From contig OY744521.1 of the NCBI GenBank assembly GCA_963556195.1, forward strand, positions 135,142,527-135,206,526: DNA of 64,000 bases, read 5' to 3'. The position numbers and the translations under genes were made by a program. The notes under the pieces were generated by a model. It had not been told where the DNA came from. It did not search any database and worked only from the letters and a program-made list of their open reading frames with translations. Shown piece after piece: positions 36,731 to 48,850 of this stretch. This DNA is from Sepiola atlantica. Lineage: Eukaryota; Mollusca; Cephalopoda; Sepiida; Sepiolidae. Position 1 is the stretch's first letter; the number at the start of each line of letters is the position of its first letter.

Positions 36731-38094
36731 GACGAAAAATACTTCAGAAAAAGGGATTGATGTAGGTTTGGTTTTTAGAAAAGATGTTTGTAATCCATTT
36801 CTTGACCTTTCTTTTGAAGTTGCCGACATTTTGACAACTCTATTTGACGTGAGAAATCAATAGTAAAGTATCTAATATTTATGAATGCCACCATTTTTTT
36901 AGAAGGAGCTTGACTGAGCTCTAATCTCTGGTCTCTCCCTGTAAAGCATTCACAACAAGAACTAACACCACTACGAAGAAATTTACTTTCTTCCTTTGTG
37001 TACCTAAAACCAAACTGAATTTCCATGCACAGAGTTTTTTACCAACAACTTCCCATCTGTGGAACACATAGCCACGAGACTGCTTCCATGAGGGATAAAA
37101 CAATTGCTGCCATGCTGATGCATTTCTCTAGTGTATTAACCTCGTATATCGATTCACCGCAGGAAAAAGCAGTTTTCACGAAACGGACGCTTACGTATAT
37201 AAAAAAAAAACTCATATTCTTAAGATACGTTGATTCAGTTTGCGTTTCGTGATGGAAATGCTGTCGCAAACACAATCATGGCAGACTGAATGACGAACGG
37301 ACGGACGAAGAATCTTCTAAAGATGCTGGGTCGCATCTACAAAAGAAAGAAAGGTTGAACCAAAGGATTACTCAATGCAAAACCGTCCGTTTTTCTCTCC
37401 TCTTTTTCCATTGACCTTTGCTGTAACAATTAATTGTATTTGTGGTAGGTAGGAATGCAATAATTGAGGTTAAAATATGGATTGTTAACATTTACACGGA
37501 TTTTATGGCCGACTTTGCTCATTTTTTCGAATCTGTTTTTCTTCTTCGTCCAATTTTTCTCCAGTTAAAAGAAACCCTTAACATTTCAATCCAAACCATC
37601 AAATTCCTATTAGATGTCTTCATTTCACAAACTGTAAACAAAACTAGAAAATGTCAAAGATTGCGAAAAATTTCACATTTCATTTCTTTCTGTATTTATT
37701 TTACAAATGTTTTGTTTTGATTCAGTTGGTCGGCGTGGCCTACTGTCCACGGATCAGATTCAGTTCTTTTTGTTAGTTTTAATTTTTATCCTTTACTTAA
37801 AAATTCTTTATTTACATAATTTGCGTTTTAATTGAGTAATTTTCTGTCTTTGTCTGTTGGTCAATGGCAGATTCCAAAACTACTCGGTGGAATTGCACAA
37901 AACTTTGCATGGGACAGTTTGTTATATATTCGCAGAGTTGCATGAAAGTTGTAAACGCTACAAACACTTATAGGCTCGACAAATATTAGTTCGAATTTCA
38001 CCAAAGAATGTACCATAAAAGCGACTCGGAATTCAAATATTACTTATTCAGTAGAATCTCTGACACAGGTCATCATCTATGATTGCTCACTTAG

Positions 38095-38345
38095 AATAAC
38101 CGGTGGCGTTCCCTAGAGTCTGAGTGACAACAAGTCGCCCCAGATTGAATATACTCTCTACCTCTTCGATAAACATTGTAAATGATTTTGTGTTATCGAA
38201 ACAGCCGCTTACCATCGATTTCTCGTTTGCAACGACCATTGGCCTTCTCCAAGATGTGGGTGGCAATAAGCCTCCCCAAAGTCCCAGTACTCTCCGCTCC
38301 CTTCCGGTGAAGGTCTGATTAGAGCTGGACCCTTCACGACTATTT
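38095..38345 (+). repeat. Unclassified interspersed repeat R, copy 1
   Basis: It aligns along its length with 55885-56165: ACCGGTGGCGTTCCC, CCTCTTCGATAAACATTG, GCCGCTTACCATCGATTT, AGTCCCAGTACTCTCCGC and CCCTTCACGACTATTTTGTG. It is bordered on the right by (TTA)n. There is no coding frame. Confidence 0.6.
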
Positions 38346-38348
38346 TGT

Positions 38349-38349
38349 G

Positions 38350-38388
<39 letters not shown>

Positions 38389-38440
38389 TATTTATTATTT
38401 ATTATTTATTATTTATTTATTATTTATTCTTACTTATTTA
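38349..38440. repeat. (TTA)n trinucleotide repeat
   Basis: Pure TTA units followed by TTTATTA variants. Confidence 0.95.
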
Positions 38441-38679
38441 TTATTTTAAAATATCACGGATAGGCTTGAAAGCTATTGGTAAGATTTCACTAAATCTGGA
38501 ATAAAGAGCTCTTGGCTGCCAGATGTAATAAAAATAAATAATTATTATGGTGATTAAACATAGCCAGAATATCCCTCTGCAGATGTTTGACTAAAATGCA
38601 AGTTTGACTTGCGTACATTCATTAGCCTTTGATATGTATATATTTCTATAGACATATGTTTCGTGTTACCTTACACTCG

Positions 38680-38775
38680 TCAGTATGAATGACATAACTA
38701 TACCGCCGGTCATGCAATTCGAGTATTTTTGAACCCTTGTATCTTACCGCTAGGCCGTAGTGAATATCACGCTTT
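38680..38775 (-). repeat. tRNA-derived SINE fragment
   Basis: On the minus strand ACGGCCTAGCGGTAAGATAC (A-box-like) precedes AGGGTTCAAAAAT (B-box-like). The end resembles the 3640 and 4676 copies (GGCGGTATAGTTATGTCA). Confidence 0.45.
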
Positions 38776-39421
38776 AAAAGGCGGGAGAAATAGGTCTTGT
38801 ATTTTGATTTGTAAATACAAGTAATAAGATCCAGGAAGTGTTCCGATCTCTTAAAGAGAGAGGACTCCCAACGTTGTTAGATTAAATTGAAGATTCAAAT
38901 TTATCTCAAAGTGATCAACTTAACGAAGCTTATATTTATTTATAAATAAATGTAAATTTCTAAAATTGGGAATATTTTAAGTAGGATGGCCTGTAAAATA
39001 AATGCTTTAGTTTGGTAACCGTAATGATTGCAGCTGACAGTAGGATCGACTAAGTATGACCACTGACCACCTAACTTACAACACTATTCATAGCCTTGGG
39101 TCTAATATGCTAAATTGTAATTTTTCTTTTCTAGCAAATACATAATTCAAAGTGTAGTATATTTTCCTTTCTCGATCAGAGAATAAATCCTTATTGACTA
39201 GGGCAAAAGTGGCCCTTTTTGAGGGGTGGGGCTGGATACATCCACTTAAAATTCGACCTAACTTCGCCCTCGTGGTGAGGTCAAATAAATAGGGACTTGT
39301 GTAAATAGCGATTATTTATCTAAAAGAAATATCGTCAAAGATTGTAATTTCTTTATTTATTTGTAATGTATTCTTTCATCTTTATTTTAATCAAGTTCTC
39401 TTGTTACTCTTTCATTCTTAG

Positions 39422-39602
39422 GTTCGCCTCCTTTGACCGGAACCGGAACTGTCAACATTGAAGTCCAAGACGTCAACGACAACACTCCCACGTTTCTACA
39501 GACACAATACACCGGTTATATCAAAGAAAATCAACCGATAAACTCTCCCGTTCTTACCGTGAAAGCTGAAGATAAAGATGAAAGAATAAATGCATTTATT
39601 AG
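39422..39602 (+). CDS. Cadherin exon D (end of EC n+3, start of EC n+4)
   Basis: This short exon sits after a 19.5-kb intron. The acceptor is TTCATTCTTAG and the donor ATTAG|GTAAGT; phase 1 in, phase 2 out. The split Gly codon shared with exon C rebuilds ATDSG|SPPLTG, the usual end of the F strand and FG turn. Codons 1-24 finish EC n+3 with the linker DVNDNTPTF (16-24). Codons 25-59 start EC n+4, with KEN at 34-36 and DKD at 50-52, and end NAFI before the split Arg. All expected calcium ligands of this part are present. No other exon is needed between C and D, since phase and domain structure close exactly. Confidence 0.94.
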
Positions 39603-39725
39603 GTAAGTACAAATAATAAAACTATCCTCACTGTCCTACCTTTAAGACTAGCATGGTATACCGGCGTTGCTCTGATACATGAACAACAAAATGGAAGAGT
39701 TAAAAAGTATGTAACATCTTTTAAA

Positions 39726-39771
39726 ACTTCTCTCTCTAGCTCTCTTTCTCCTCTTCCTTTATCACCTTTCT

Positions 39772-39812
<41 letters not shown>
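39726..39812. repeat. (CT)n tract just after exon D
   Basis: CT-rich with a pure (CT)n run at 39773-39812. Confidence 0.9.
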
Positions 39813-40189
39813 GCAACTGGAAAACACATTGACTTATTACTACATAATAACATTAAATAGTCGTTCTAAATGTTGACCCACTCGATAAGCAATTCTGTTC
39901 CATTTGACCTCCAAAGAATAAATATTTAATTTGAAATGTGCCTATATTTTGTCCAAGTAAATTCTGAAAAAAACACATATCAGCTTTGCGGTTGGGTCTT
40001 GTGTAGCCTTTTGCTTTTAGTGGAAAACATATGCAGACACAGCCACAAACGAACAACGTTCTTTTATATTATAGACAATATATCATGTGTATAGTTTTGT
40101 TGCCGTATTTACTTAAAACAGTGCTCAATACATAGTTACGTTATAGTAAAAAAAATATATACTTATGGTGAGTAAACTACACGGCAACG

Positions 40190-40225
40190 TTTGTGTTTCA
40201 TGACTCGATGAAAATCATCAGGCAA
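40190..40225 (-). ncRNA. Weak hammerhead-like motif
   Basis: On the minus strand CCTGATGA (core at 40215-40221) precedes TCATGAAACACAAACG (GAAAC at 40195-40199). Stem II and stem I do not pair convincingly. The surrounding repeat is shared with 45580-45660. Confidence 0.2.
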
Positions 40226-40249
40226 TGTCGACAACTAACCCCAAACTTA

Positions 40250-40626
40250 AAGTCAGGCTAAGATCAAAGTGTAGTATCTGTTCCGATGGATACTGCACCC
40301 CATAAAGTGGTATTGTCTTGGCCTTCGGGGCTTGATTTACGCCGGTCTATAGATCTGTCCTGTACAGTTCTAGAAGGTCCATCCTCCCAGGCTTCGCCTC
40401 CCCTCTTTGGGGAGGAGTAATTTTATTGCTTACTGCCTGAGGCGCCCCTACCGGAGAATGTCGACGGGGGCTGCCCAGGCAATTTTTAATGGCCAGAGTG
40501 CTCACTTTTCTCAGGCGCTGGCTTTTTAACCCCCACTTTCCCGACCGACCTTGGGTCGCATCTTACTTATGGGAGTAAGATAAAACTGGCCTTGTGCTTA
40601 ACTTCTGGAGAGGAGTAAATAAATAC
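40250..40626 (+). mobile_element. U2-snRNA-headed SINE-like element, copy 2 (longest)
   Basis: It starts GGCTAAGATCAAAGTGTAGT then ATCTGTTC, the U2 5' sequence. It continues with GATGGATACTGCACCCC and a body shared with the other copies, and ends CTGGAGAGGAGTAAATAAAT. It retains the block GGCCAGAGTGCTCACTTTTC that copies 1 and 4 have lost. The first 10-15 U2-like bases are decayed. Confidence 0.7.
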
Positions 40627-40744
40627 CCACATTCACACAACTCTCACTCCCTTCATCCCCATCAACCAATAAATGTTTCATCCTCTCTCCTATGTTAAGG
40701 TTTGGGCGCGCTTTATTTTTATATAAGCCAAATAAAGCTCAGAG

Positions 40745-40746
<2 letters not shown>

Positions 40747-40799
<53 letters not shown>

Positions 40800-40800
40800 T
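40747..40800. repeat. (TA)n-(GA)n microsatellite
   Basis: TA units followed by a short GA run. Confidence 0.95.
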
Positions 40801-40923
40801 TTGTGTATATACATATGTGTGTATGTATAGATATGTATCGCTATTTAATGTGTATATGAGCACATATACATGTGTATATATGTAGGTCTGTATAAATATA
40901 CAGTATACTTTTATATATATATA

Positions 40924-41307
40924 CAGGGTGGGCAAAAATAAGGGTCCTATTTTTAAAAATTCATAACTTTTTTATTTATTGATTTTTTTTTATTTTTTTT
41001 TTAGAATAAGTAAAGGACCCCTTCCGAAGCAAGCATGAGCCGTATTAGCCCTAAGGAACGTACCCTCATTTAGAAAACATTATTTTTGCTTAAAAAACTC
41101 AAAACAGTGTAAAAAACAATACTTTAGTTTTTGTAAGTTTTAAGAAGTGTTTTTCGGCTAAAATTTGTTTTGTTTATTTCAAAAAATCTCGGAAGGGTCA
41201 GTCTACACACACATAAAGTTTGGTGAGTTTAACTTTTATTTTGTGGAAGTTATTCAAATTCAAGTTATTCAAATTTAAAGATAGGACCCTTATTTTGGCC
41301 CACCCTG
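40924..41307. mobile_element. TIR MITE (mariner-like ends), 384 bp
   Basis: It has full TIRs: CAGGGTGGGCAAAAATAAGG, GTCCTAT at the left and the exact complement ATAGGACCCTTATTTTGGCC, CACCCTG at the right, flanked by TA. Its interior is almost the same as that of 17256-17615. A duplicated 68-base sequence lies on both sides. Confidence 0.8.
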
Positions 41308-41579
41308 TATATATATATATATATATACATACATATCGCTATTTAATGTGTATATGAGCACATATACATGTGTGTATATATGTAGGTCTGTATAAATATA
41401 CAGTATTCAATAAATCTTCACCCAAATTCAATCATGAAAACGTTTCGTTAAAAATACCTAGGACAGCTTAAAGACTGCAATCTTGTCTAAAAGTGACGAT
41501 ACCTTCTGCTTGTTAGTTTCAACTAATGCGGATCAATGCACATACAAATATTCATTTATTGCTTGAAGTAAAAAAAATA

Positions 41580-42120
41580 CGGTGGCAAAACATTTGCTTG
41601 TTGCACCTTATGGGGTTGTTATCTTAATCGGCGAGGTTGACTGGCAATATATGTTCATCTTAATAAAGCAAACAAAAAATGTATACATCCCAGGGTCGGG
41701 CGAGGTTTTTTTGTGTTTTCATGGTTGCAGATTGTTTCATACGTGTCTCGGGTCAGAGCAAACCATTCTCGATGGTGGGAACAAACAGCGGGAAGAGAGC
41801 AGTGAGAGTCTCGGTATTTCGAGCAATCAAATCCCCGACCATAGACATACCAACTTTAATATTAGCTTTGCAGATGCCTTCTTTAACAGATTGTCTCTGT
41901 ATGACCTTTTGGAAATGTAAACAGTTTCCTGATCCCGCCCGTAGCGTCCCCTTTCGCATAAAAGCCCTTCACGGGACCAGCAAAGCGGGAGGTCTTACTG
42001 ATCTTTACGAAAAGAAAATCATCCAGTGTGGACCGCAGTCAGGTTCCCCGTAAAGAAGTCACAAGCATCAATGGGTTGATATCAGTTGCAGAAACTAAGC
42101 GGGATGCCTTGCACAAACAA
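41580..42120. other. GC-richer unassigned segment
   Basis: The stretch has overlapping open frames of up to 124 codons on the plus strand and 68 on the minus strand. Its composition is closer to coding than that of its surroundings. None of the translations shows a motif I recognise and no splice-site-bounded exon stands out. It may be an old transposon gene or a pseudogene. Confidence 0.3.
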
Positions 42121-42824
42121 TGACGATATATAGGGGTATGCGCTTTTCAGAATGGAAGATTTGAAGGCGTTTCTTCATTTCATTAGAAGCTCTCTTGCGC
42201 TTCTTCAGTCTTTCTTTTAAGAATAAGTTGATTTGTTTGTGCGAGGCTTTCTGACTCGTGTATCTGTATGCGTATCTCCTTTCATGTGCATCCAGATATA
42301 GTTAGTATCAATATGCATATATGTAGGTGTATGTATGTTATATACAATATACATAGATGATGTGATGTAAATGAAGTGGAAAGTTTGTAAATCGCCCAAC
42401 AAAATCAAATCCAAATAATGTGCAAGGCTAACGGTCTTTCCGTCGAAAGACGACATCGGGGAAGCAGGGAGTAGAAAAAAGAACGGAGAAGAAAAGAAAA
42501 CACAAAGGCAGCTAGACACAGAAAAATAAAGAGAGAAGAAAGAATAAAAAGGGTTGGTAAGAAAAAAAGGGTATTATTTAAAATGTGAAATCCTTCTGAA
42601 CTGAGACAAATTTGATTTTTGTCCTAATCTAGTCGGTCGTGGCCGGATTACAAGACAGAATATTTGGGCAAGGATTGTTCGTCCCACGAAGTTCGTTATA
42701 GTTTTTATTTATATATACATAGTATATATATATATATATAGTAAGCAATGAAAATATATATGGCATATATATATATATACATATATACTAATTCTTTACT
42801 CTATGTTAAAGACCACTGTGTGTG

Positions 42825-42826
<2 letters not shown>

Positions 42827-42888
<62 letters not shown>

Positions 42889-42940
42889 ACCGAAACATGA
42901 ATTGATTTGTGTAGACCATTTTTGATTCTTATATAAAGTT

Positions 42941-42977
<37 letters not shown>
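42827..42977. repeat. Two (TA)n tracts
   Basis: TA runs at about 42829-42880 and 42943-42977, with a unique stretch between. Confidence 0.9.
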
Positions 42978-42982
<5 letters not shown>

Positions 42983-43031
42983 GGGTAAGGTACACGATAA
43001 GTCATGAAAATGAAATGCCGTGGTAGACAAA

Positions 43032-43214
43032 ATGTTTGAAAAAAGACAAACGGAAAACAGGTTATAATGCAGGAGAAAAACAAAAAAACAAGAGATTTGA
43101 CCGGTTTTGTTCGTATTTTCTGAAGGTGTTCGATAATACGAACGAAACCGGTCAAATATCTTGTTTTTTGTTTTTCTCCTGCATTTTAACCTGTTTTCCG
43201 CTTGTCTTTTTTCA

Positions 43215-43219
<5 letters not shown>
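43032..43219. mobile_element. 188-bp near-perfect foldback
   Basis: The left arm starts ATGTTTGAAAAAAGACAAAC and the right arm ends GCTTGTCTTTTTTCAAACAT. About 80 bases pair, with roughly five mismatches and one single-base indel, around a loop of about 14 bases near 43125. It abuts a (TA)n tract on the right. Short open frames on both strands are by-products of the palindrome. Confidence 0.8.
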
Positions 43220-43261
<42 letters not shown>

Positions 43262-43938
43262 TTAGCGAGCAAAACACGTGCTCTTTTCTCGTCCCAGGAT
43301 GAAGATATTTTATATGGTAAGGGGAAGCGAGAAAGAAAATAGCAAGTAAAAAGTAAGAAAACCATTATATATTTGTCTCGCCTCCTGAAATAAATTCGGA
43401 AAAAAGTCCCTCACTCCATAATAAAAGGTCAACGATGATTTTTTTGTATCATCAAAAATAACAATTTCTATAGGAAAAATTAAATTACTTCCGAAATTCT
43501 ATGATTATATATGAATATTTTAGTAATATATCTAAATAAATCGCGACTGCGAACACTGGCGAAGCGTAATTTGTATCGTCATTTTTTACGGAGGGTGTAC
43601 CCTAGTACAAAATAAAACTGTGGTTAATGAACTCTTAACTCACTGCTCTTTTTGTTCCATACTTTCTGATAGTTTCGAAACTTTTCATTCTGGCGCAGTC
43701 ATATTCTAGTCTATTGGCTAACTTGGTGAAGCTGATTAAAATCACGCACAACCAGTTATGCGTTATGCATAACTGGGTTAATGTAAAAATGATATTTTAT
43801 CCGGGCGAATTTATACTTAAGTTAAAAGCTGTTATTTATGAATCGCTGTCTTTGTCGGAAGCGAAATTGCTTTGTGATTAAATAAGCCGCTTATTCTACG
43901 GACGGACTGAGTTCAAAGATGTGTTTTGTTTAATAACG

Positions 43939-44047
<109 letters not shown>

Positions 44048-45394
44048 ATTAATAATCAAGATTATGTATATGTCTGTCTATCTGAAGCCGAAACTATAGT
44101 ATTAGTTTTTATCGCTCTCTTTTTATATCTACTTATCAGCTATAATATATACCTATACCAAAACCTCCCCAAACTTCACGCATCTTTCAAAGTTAGATAA
44201 TTAATTCGTTTTAAAGCTTCTAATGAATCAATATTCGCAAATATACACTCATGATTTTTTTTCAGATTTCCAGATGTATTTAAAATGTTTTCCTCGATCA
44301 TAATAAACTTAATAAAAAGTATAAACAGAATTAATTAAGACATTGTTTTGTATCTATATAATTGAATTACGTAATTAAACTAGATTGTAATTGAATATGA
44401 TGGAACAGCCGACGTCCACTGCAACATTTGGTTAGCCGTCCTCTAAGTATAAAGTATAACGTTGTATTTCGAACGCACAGAAAGTTATATTTCAAGAAAG
44501 AGAGAGAGAGAGGGGGAAGAGAGAGAGAGAGAGAGATGGACACAAGACAGGGGCGCGTTATTTGATTTATAACATGTAAACAACATATTCTCTAAGATTT
44601 ATCGTCCGAATCGCTCAAAAATGATATATTTACTTTGATTTTTTTATTAAATTGTTATGGGTTTGTTTTTTTTTTTTAATCTTATTAGAAATTATGTTTT
44701 AAAGCACAAATTTATAAAATCAAATTGTTTAATTTAAAAAATGATTGATTTAAAATTACTATTTTTTGAAAAACATTTTACTGGGCAATTAAATGACTTA
44801 GAATCGTGTTAACTGCATTTAAATTTTTTAATTGTTGATTTTATTTTAGGTACTTTTATTTTTTCAATTTGAAAAACTTAAAATATCTTTTTACGACGTT
44901 AAGTGAGTTTAGGATTTTTTTGTTTTACATTTTACGCCGTAAAGGGTAAATTTTGTTTAAAAACTGTTTTATCATTCCGTTTTTTTTTATTAAAATAAAG
45001 GATCGGGTGATTTTCTTTCTTTTTTTGTAAAAAAAACAAACAAACACATTTTACTGAGCAATTAAATAAAACAACTAGCAAAAATATGCTCCCTCTGGTC
45101 GCATATAGTTGCTAGTATATATAATGACACTCGAGAACGATATATAAGCGTCTGATAATCAAAGAACGCCCACAGATGAATTTGATTATAGTGACTCATT
45201 TATTCTAGAGAACTCGATCCACTGTCTCAACCAGACAAGTAATATCAATACAGGTACATCACGTGTAAGAAAATGAGCTTTTCAACACTTGTAGCTTAGA
45301 AGGGGGTGGGAGATGGATACACAACTTTCCAAGGTATTAAAGTAATTTGTGCAATAGTCACGACACTACGAGGGATCAATAGTATAAAGATGAG

Positions 45395-45580
45395 ATACAC
45401 GGAAACGTTTGTGTTTCATTCCATCCAAGGAATTCGTCGGGCTAACTGTGAAACTTGAAATTCTGCCATCCCTTTTTATAATTATTTCTTAATATTTTCT
45501 TATAAAAGGCATGGTAGAATTTCAGATTTTGCAATTATTTTTACGAATTCCTTCGTTTCTATGTAACTCGCTTACTATAA
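45395..45580. repeat. Foldback with arms of about 70 bp
   Basis: AAGGAATTCGTCGGGCTAAC, GAAATTCTGCCATCC and TTTTTATAA on the left pair with TTATAAAAGGCATGGTAGAA, TTTCAGATTTTGC and ACGAATTCCTTCG on the right. The left edge contains a hammerhead-like motif on the minus strand. Confidence 0.5.
45408..45442 (-). ncRNA. Weak hammerhead-like motif
   Basis: On the minus strand CCGACGA is followed by a perfect 5-bp stem (ATTCC/GGAAT) and GAAAC. The core has C in place of the required U, so cleavage is not expected. It lies at the edge of a foldback. Confidence 0.2.
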
Positions 45581-45727
45581 GTATATTGGTATAATACTAC
45601 TAAACTCTACACATATTGAGCACTCTTTAAGTAAATACGGAAACCAAAAATACGTAATCTATTATCTGATAATATGGTTGTATATATATATATATAAATG
45701 AAACGATGATATACACATACACATACA

Positions 45728-45784
45728 CTCTCTCTCTCTCTCTCTCTCTCTCTCTAGATAGATAGATAGATAGATAGATAGATA
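45728..45784. repeat. (CT)n-(GATA)n composite microsatellite
   Basis: A CT run followed directly by TAGA/GATA tetranucleotides. Confidence 0.95.
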
Positions 45785-45949
45785 TTATATATTTATTTAT
45801 AAATATTATTATAAGCCCCCTTTACTAAAGGTTGGGCACTCTGAGTGAGTTTAATAACAAGCAGTACTAATAAGCTTCATGCGAGATCCAACACAGTTTG
45901 CTGTTGTAAGATCACTTTCAACTGCTCGTGTATAATACCCGCCGACTCG

Positions 45950-46085
45950 GTATTATTTACTCCTCTCCAGGAGTTAGGCACAAGGCCAGTTTTATCCTAC
46001 TCCCACAAGTAAGATGTGACCCAAGATCGGGTCGGAAAGTGGGGGTTGAAAAGCCAGCGCCCGAGAGGTGAGCACTCTGGCCATC
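45950..46085 (-). mobile_element. U2-headed element, copy 3, 5'-truncated
   Basis: Only the 3' 136 bases are present on the minus strand, from GATGGCCAGAGTGCTCACC to GGAGAGGAGTAAATAATACC. It has the long-subfamily block. On the plus strand a run of 18 A follows at 46086-46103, abutting the truncation point. Confidence 0.65.
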
Positions 46086-46184
46086 AAAAAAAAAAAAAAA
46101 AAATTTACAAAGTTAAATTGCTCCTTAATTATTAGCTAATTCGCTCTTGACTACGAATGAGCCCGCCGACCGTTGAGAATTAAC

Positions 46185-46232
46185 TTCCTGCGCTGAAGAT
46201 TGCGTTCGCATGAAACATCGATGTCTGTAGGT
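46185..46232 (+). ncRNA. Candidate hammerhead ribozyme-like motif
   Basis: The order of conserved parts fits a type I hammerhead core. CTGAAGA (CUGANGA, 46193-46199) is followed by a small stem II (TGCG/CGCA at 46201-46210), then GAAAC (46212-46216), a short self-complementary stem III ACATCGATGT (46215-46224) and a GTC cleavage triplet (46223-46225). Flanks CCTGCG and TGTAGG can pair as stem I if G-U pairs are allowed. Against it, the pair next to the core in stem II would be U-U instead of the usual G-C, and the stem II loop is tight. It is a candidate only. Confidence 0.35.
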
Positions 46233-46261
46233 AATGAATAATTAATATTTATTTATAAATA

Positions 46262-46268
<7 letters not shown>

Positions 46269-46334
<66 letters not shown>
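46269..46334. repeat. (TA)n microsatellite
   Basis: About 33 TA units, downstream of the hammerhead-like motif. Confidence 0.95.
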
Positions 46335-46336
<2 letters not shown>

Positions 46337-46749
46337 GTGTGTGTGTGTGTTTTAAGGAAGAAACGAATATTGGTGTCTCCCCACCGACACACATTTTGTC
46401 TAATAACTATGTATTCGATTAATAATGTTGAGGTGTTGGTGATTTTTGTCAACTTCTAATTGTAGTGTTCTAGAATTTGTGCTGATGAAGTATACTTTGT
46501 AATCAATAAAGGTCTATCGTCACGGAAACGATCGTACGCATAAACTATTTTTGGAACTGATATAAATGTTTTTTTGTTTTTTTTTTCTAAATTGTAATAT
46601 AATAGCTCTGGTTGACCAATAGGTTCTACGATGTAGTTGATTTAATACCTGCAGTATTTCTGAGTATCTAATGGTTTTAATGTGACTTCATCTTTTCCTT
46701 ATATCTTAAAGGGGTAGTTAATTATTTGTCGATTTGTATACTACCAAAG

Positions 46750-46752
<3 letters not shown>

Positions 46753-46806
<54 letters not shown>
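46753..46806. repeat. (TA)n microsatellite
   Basis: About 27 TA units. Confidence 0.95.
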
Positions 46807-46807
<1 letters not shown>

Positions 46808-48589
46808 CCACATTTGAATATATTTAAAATGTGTGAATTTTCATTTTTGTTTTGTTGTTAATCTGACAATCACATATTTCTGTGTTGCTGTAAACCACCC
46901 ATTCGATAATGGAACCGTTTCGTTCTTACCATTTCCGACACTCGCTGATAACAAATATTGCGATCACATTTTTGTAGTTTTTACTGAATACAAATAAAAA
47001 CAGGCAATAAGGGTTGTGGTAATATATCGATAGACATTTTAAAGACAATCTCTGTTAGTGGCTTTTCTTCTCTACTTTATCGCCATCTCGGATAAAAACT
47101 TGTTATTTTCGTAAAACTCTACACAGTCTGTTGGTTGTTTGTTTTTGTTGTGTTCTCTATTGGATTTCCATACTTGGCAGAAATCCACGCATCTACATAA
47201 GATGCTTCGTCGGTCGGTCTGTGACACTTTGAAACTTCGTTTTCATCGTTTACCGCTCAGACGTATCTAAATAAAATTCGTTCTTGTTTTCGAAAGTAGT
47301 AAAAGAGAATCGACGCAAGGGTTGTTTATTTTTCAAGTGTCGTCTTTTCAAAAATAAGCCAAACTCTAAAAAAAAACAGTCAACAGTAAAAGCAGCGACA
47401 CTCATATGACATTGAAGGTCTTGTGATTAATGCTTTCTTCGAAATGCTTATTTCATGCTTACTTAAATGTAATTTCTTGACTTTCCTTAAAGAGAACGGC
47501 ATTAGCAACATGTCAAATATTGTTAATAAAAAAATAAAAATACAACAAAAATGACATAATCCTAAAAACAGTTCATTCATTCTTAAAGAATTCGTAATTC
47601 GTTTTTCTTTCAAATCAATAAATTCAATTCTTGTCGGTTTTTCAATTTAAAAGTTGACATTATTTTCTCTTTTTCAATTAAAAATAATTTCATTTATGAA
47701 CAAATGTCATTCCATTTTAATTCTACAGATTTTAATAATAGTAAAATGAGAATTATAATTTGCTGTTTAAGCTTTTTTCATTTTCTTGAAACTAGTTTTT
47801 TTTTCAATCTTTTATTTTACAAATACCTTATCTCTCTTTTGACTTTTTACATGAAAAGAGATGTCAGCTAATTTCCAATACAAAAGTTGCAATAATTCGT
47901 ACATTATGGCGCTGATCCTGCGACTTTTTGCGCTGGCAGATCATTTTGTTTATACAGTCTATGCTTATCAGAAAAAAATAATATTATATTCTCTCTCCAA
48001 TGATTGTCTAAGTGATTGTAGCTGGACTTCGCGTGCTTAGCCAGGTCGCCATTTTCGTCTTTCGTAGCTGGAAACTGTCTGAGGACGAATTCGTTAACAC
48101 AAAACATCAATTTAGTTCATTCTACAAAAACATCTTTTCTACCGGTGTGTTTAGTTGTGTCAAAGTCTACTATGAAGTTCATATAATCACTTCCATTTCT
48201 AAGAGATTCTAAGGCAAAATTCTTCGACGAGCTTTCCGTAGGGTACTGCTGCAAAACGCCAACTTTATACTTAACTGTTGACAATTTAGACACGTCACCC
48301 TCTTACCACGTTAGCTCATTCGACCAATCAGAACTGTTGATATATCTAAAACGGTGATCTGACGTGATTTAGCAATAAGCACTTTCTACTTTCCGTTGGG
48401 CATTATACTAAACTGTCTTAGACACCCTTAGGCAAGGTGGTCGAACCACACATACATCACCCACCTCACCACCCAGGAATCTCTCTTTCCCAATCTGTTT
48501 TGTTTATTTTAAATTAGATGGATTAGCCTGCTACCTAACCCTTCGCAATTTAATTCTTCATTATTTGATTGGTTGTTTGGCTGCTTTGT

Positions 48590-48850
48590 TTTACGGCATA
48601 TCAACCCTTTTCGGGTTAATTAATGCCGAATTTGGTCATTTTGGTAAAAGTCTTTATGCTTTAAGTTTTTTATATGTTCAAGTATTTATTCATGTTGTTT
48701 GGTTTGGTTGTTTTGTACAGGAAAATGTTGTTTTTGTTTTTGGCTTTGCAGAACATGATTGAGTTTTCCAAAGAGAAAATAAATAAAAAAACCTTAACAT
48801 TAACATTAGGTGCATTTTGGGCCAGGAAGCCTGATCTTGTAGCACCAATA
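48590..48850 (-). repeat. High-copy repeat family P, inverted copy
   Basis: The reverse complement has GGTGCTACAAGATCAGGCTT, then AATGCACC, CATGTTCTGCAAAGCC, AACATGAATAAATACTTGAA, GCATTAATTAACCCGAAAAG and GGTTGATATGCCGTAAAAC. Short open frames on both strands here are by-products. Confidence 0.55.

Noticed and set aside
41679..42053. 124-codon plus-strand frame as a gene
   Set aside because: No family motif, no flanking splice signals, and a competing minus-strand frame of similar quality. It was kept only as an unassigned segment.
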